A stretch of DNA of 7,990 bases from contig JASHVH010000463.1 of assembly GCA_030039575.1 (NCBI GenBank), forward strand, positions 1-7,990. The letters are read 5' to 3'. Origin of the DNA: Acidimicrobiales bacterium (lineage in GTDB: Bacteria > Actinomycetota > Acidimicrobiia > Acidimicrobiales > Palsa-688). The number at the start of each line of letters is the position of its first letter. Position 1 is the first letter of the stretch. The translations under genes and the position numbers were made by a program. The notes below the pieces were generated by a model. The model had not been told where the DNA came from. It did not search any database and was given only the letters and a program-made list of their open reading frames with translations. Positions 6,074-7,990 of this stretch are shown here, piece after piece.

Positions 6074-7018
6074 ATGAGCCGCTACATCGCCCGGCGGGTA
6101 CCGCAGGCTGTGGCCGTGATTGTCGGCGTCACGATAATTGTGTTCATAATCATCCACCTTCTTCCCGGAGGCCCTCGAGCACTGCTCGGACCGCACGTCA
6201 CGCCTGAAGCGCTCCATGCGTTCATCGTGCAGAATGGCTACAACAAACCCATCTTCGTACAATATTTTCATTACGTCGACGGTTTGCTACACGGGAACCT
6301 GGGCTGGTCCTACCATTACAACCAATCGGTTGACTCTCTTCTGCTGCAAGACCTACCGAAAACTGCGCTACTTCTGGGCCTGGCTTATGTGGTAGCCATC
6401 GCAGTTGCAATTCCAGTCGGGTTGTTGCAGACCATCCGCCGCAATCGTGCTAGCGATTATGTTGTCACGTGGTTGGTGCTTGTTGGCTACTCGATGCCAC
6501 CCTTCTGGCTCGGGCTATTGCTGATCTGGCGTCTCGCCGTGGCCTTCCATATTTTTCCTCCCGAGGCTCCGCAGGGTGCCACCGTCGGTGCAATACTGAG
6601 CCAGCCTCTCGGCCTCGTGCTCCCTGTCGTGACGCTGTCCGTTGTAAGCATTGCTACGTTCAGCAGGTTCATCCGGTCCTCTGCCATCGAGAACATGGCA
6701 CAAGACTACGTTCGAACGGCACGGGCTAATGGAGCATCAGAACATCGAGTGCTTTTCCGTCATGTTCTTCGGAACTCGCTTACGCCGGTGATCAGCATTA
6801 TAGGCCTCAGCCTGCCGAACCTCGTCTCGGGCGCAATACTTGTGGAAGCTCTCTTCAATTACCCGGGGATGGGCCTCCTGTTCTGGACGTCTGCAACAGA
6901 CCATGATTATCCAGTGCTCATGGGGTTCACCGTCGTCATTGGTGTGGCGACGGTTCTCGGGAGCCTCATAGCAGACATCCTGTACGCGTGGGCGGATCCG
7001 AGGATCCACTACGCCTAG
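6074..7018 (+). CDS. ABC transporter permease, dipeptide/oligopeptide type (DppB/OppB-like)
   Basis: This 314-residue integral membrane subunit forms half of the transport channel. The first membrane segment (about 11-30, AVAVIVGVTIIVFIIIHLLP) follows the family's MSRYIARR-like basic start. Next comes an external region with GNLGWSYHYNQSV (74-86), typical of DppB-type proteins. Further membrane segments are near 97-118, 130-152, 176-196, 236-258 and 281-302. The cytoplasmic EAA loop that docks the ATPase is DYVRTARANGASEHRVLFRH (211-230), with its central Gly at 220. The protein ends in ADPRIHYA, the normal finish for this class, so it is full length. The start at 6074 lacks its own ribosome site and probably depends on translation through 6053-6073. 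Together with the next gene and the solute-binding protein it forms an importer. The subclass is clear; the cargo is not. Confidence 0.93.
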   Translation: MSRYIARRVPQAVAVIVGVTIIVFIIIHLLPGGPRALLGPHVTPEALHAFIVQNGYNKPIFVQYFHYVDGLLHGNLGWSYHYNQSVDSLLLQDLPKTALLLGLAYVVAIAVAIPVGLLQTIRRNRASDYVVTWLVLVGYSMPPFWLGLLLIWRLAVAFHIFPPEAPQGATVGAILSQPLGLVLPVVTLSVVSIATFSRFIRSSAIENMAQDYVRTARANGASEHRVLFRHVLRNSLTPVISIIGLSLPNLVSGAILVEALFNYPGMGLLFWTSATDHDYPVLMGFTVVIGVATVLGSLIADILYAWADPRIHYA

Positions 7019-7047
7019 TTTTGGTACTGACATTGAAGGGGGACGAG

Positions 7048-7986
7048 ATGACCAAGTCCGCGACGGCCGAGAAAGCCGAAGTAGAGCGGGCCGGCGATGG
7101 CTCGGATCCGTCGGCCGCTGGCGGCGTCAGCTCTGGCCCAGGATCGGTATTGGGCGCCTTCGGACGGGTGTTCGTCGAGAACCGCATGGCGATAGTGGGG
7201 CTTGGGGCGATTGTTTTCATCGTGCTCTTCAGCTTCGTAGGCCCCCTCTTCTATCGGACGAACCAAGTGGACACCAACCTCATTCAGGCTAATCAACCGC
7301 CGAGCGCCGCCCATCTCCTGGGCACTGACCCCACTGGATATGACGTGCTCGGGCGCCTGATGGTTGGAGGGCAGTCCTCGCTCGAGGTCGGCTTTGCGGC
7401 TGCTTTGCTAGCGAGCCTGCTGGGCGGTGCGTGGGGAGCGATATCTGGCTATATCGGTGGCTGGACTGACTCCGTCATGATGCGAGTCGTTGACTCACTT
7501 CTCGCCATACCACCCCTACTCCTCCTTCTGTTGCTCGCGAGCATCATTGTGCCATCCGTACCAGTTCTCATCTTGGTGATCGGGTTCCTGTCCTGGCTGA
7601 CCAGCGCGCGTCTGGTGCGGGGAGAATCTCTTTCGCTGAGCACACGAGAATACGTGCTGGCCGCCAAGGTGGCCGGAGGACGAGCGCCGTGGTTGATAAC
7701 GAGGCACATCGTGCCTAATGTTCTAGGCGTTATCGTCGTCCAGACAACCTTTCAAGTGGCAAACGCCATCTTACTGCTGGCCAGTCTGAGCTTCCTCGGC
7801 CTTGGTCCCCCGCCGCCCTCGGCCAATTGGGGCCAGATGTTGAACGACGGCCTGAACTACACCTATGACGGCTATTGGTGGCTCATTTACCCGGCGGGTC
7901 TGGCTATCGTGCTCACCGTGGTCGCGTTCAACCTTCTCGGTGACGCGCTGCGCGATGCGCTGGACGTCCGGCTACAAAAGCGTTAG
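7048..7986 (+). CDS. ABC transporter permease, dipeptide/oligopeptide type (DppC/OppC-like)
   Basis: This 312-residue partner permease completes the membrane channel. The ATG at 7048 has AAGGGGG (7036-7042) just upstream; an in-frame GTG at 6988 would overlap the previous gene and is less likely. The first 35 or so residues are a polar, Gly/Ser/Ala/Glu-rich cytoplasmic tail. The OppC-type N-terminal segment follows (VFVENRMAIVGLGAIVFIVL, 41-60). Then comes the signature LLGTDPTGYDVLGRLMVGGQ (90-109). Membrane segments lie near 115-135, 148-168, 170-187, 224-246 and 278-299. The EAA loop is EYVLAAKVAGGRAPWLITRH (201-220). SFLGLGPPPPSANWGQML (248-265) and the ending LLGDALRDALDVRLQKR are class marks. 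It is full length, 29 bases after its partner. The ATPase genes should follow beyond 7990, where only four bases remain. Confidence 0.93.
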   Translation: MTKSATAEKAEVERAGDGSDPSAAGGVSSGPGSVLGAFGRVFVENRMAIVGLGAIVFIVLFSFVGPLFYRTNQVDTNLIQANQPPSAAHLLGTDPTGYDVLGRLMVGGQSSLEVGFAAALLASLLGGAWGAISGYIGGWTDSVMMRVVDSLLAIPPLLLLLLLASIIVPSVPVLILVIGFLSWLTSARLVRGESLSLSTREYVLAAKVAGGRAPWLITRHIVPNVLGVIVVQTTFQVANAILLLASLSFLGLGPPPPSANWGQMLNDGLNYTYDGYWWLIYPAGLAIVLTVVAFNLLGDALRDALDVRLQKR

Positions 7987-7990
7987 GACA

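Noticed and set aside
6988..7047. A longer DppC-like permease starting at GTG 6988.
   Set aside because: This start would overlap the preceding permease by 31 bases and lacks a ribosome site, whereas ATG 7048 has AAGGGGG at good distance.

Overview
The window looks like part of a chromosome from a moderately GC-rich bacterium, most likely an actinomycete-type Gram-positive. The reasons are frequent G/C at third codon positions, use of GTG and TTG starts, a HutC-type GntR regulator, and a substrate-binding protein with the aromatic-rich, cysteine-paired style I associate with Actinomycetota. The taxon is an impression, not a measurement. I see no rRNA, tRNA, CRISPR array, insertion sequence or attachment site.

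Layout. (1) Bases 1-560 carry the C-terminal part of a GMC-family flavin oxidoreductase that begins upstream of the window. (2) Bases 561-755 are a short convergent intergenic region with two small GC-rich hairpins. (3) Bases 756-2432 on the minus strand encode a two-gene unit: a GntR/UTRA repressor followed by a SIS-domain phosphosugar-binding protein. (4) Bases 2433-2550 are a divergent control region. It has a near-consensus forward promoter (TTGACG, 17 bp, TATATT), and the spacer of that promoter contains a perfect 12-bp inverted repeat, a good candidate for the repressor's operator. (5) Bases 2551-7986 on the plus strand form one tightly packed unit: secreted solute-binding protein (SBP_bac_5 family), ROK-family sugar-kinase-like protein, PIG-L/LmbE-type deacetylase-like protein, and two dipeptide-type ABC permeases (DppB-like, DppC-like). 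The ATPase subunits are not in the window and probably lie just downstream.

How they may work together. The transporter parts belong to the oligopeptide/dipeptide ABC class. The enzymes packed with them are instead those of amino-sugar metabolism: a possible N-deacetylase (PIG-L), a sugar kinase (ROK), and a phosphosugar-binding SIS protein under a GntR/UTRA regulator, a class that often senses phosphorylated (amino) sugars. My inference is a regulated uptake and breakdown system for an N-acylated amino sugar or small glycoconjugate, with the substrate unknown. Two enzymes depart from their family's key motifs. The PIG-L protein has HAFDA where HPDDE is expected. The ROK protein lacks both the GExGH-type motif and the cysteine zinc motif. 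Either the substrate chemistry is unusual or one of them is not a conventional enzyme.

Another notable detail is at the PIG-L/permease junction. A strong ribosome-binding site serves a six-codon reading frame whose TAA directly abuts the permease ATG in the same frame. This is either a translational relay or a permease start shortened by a nonsense change.
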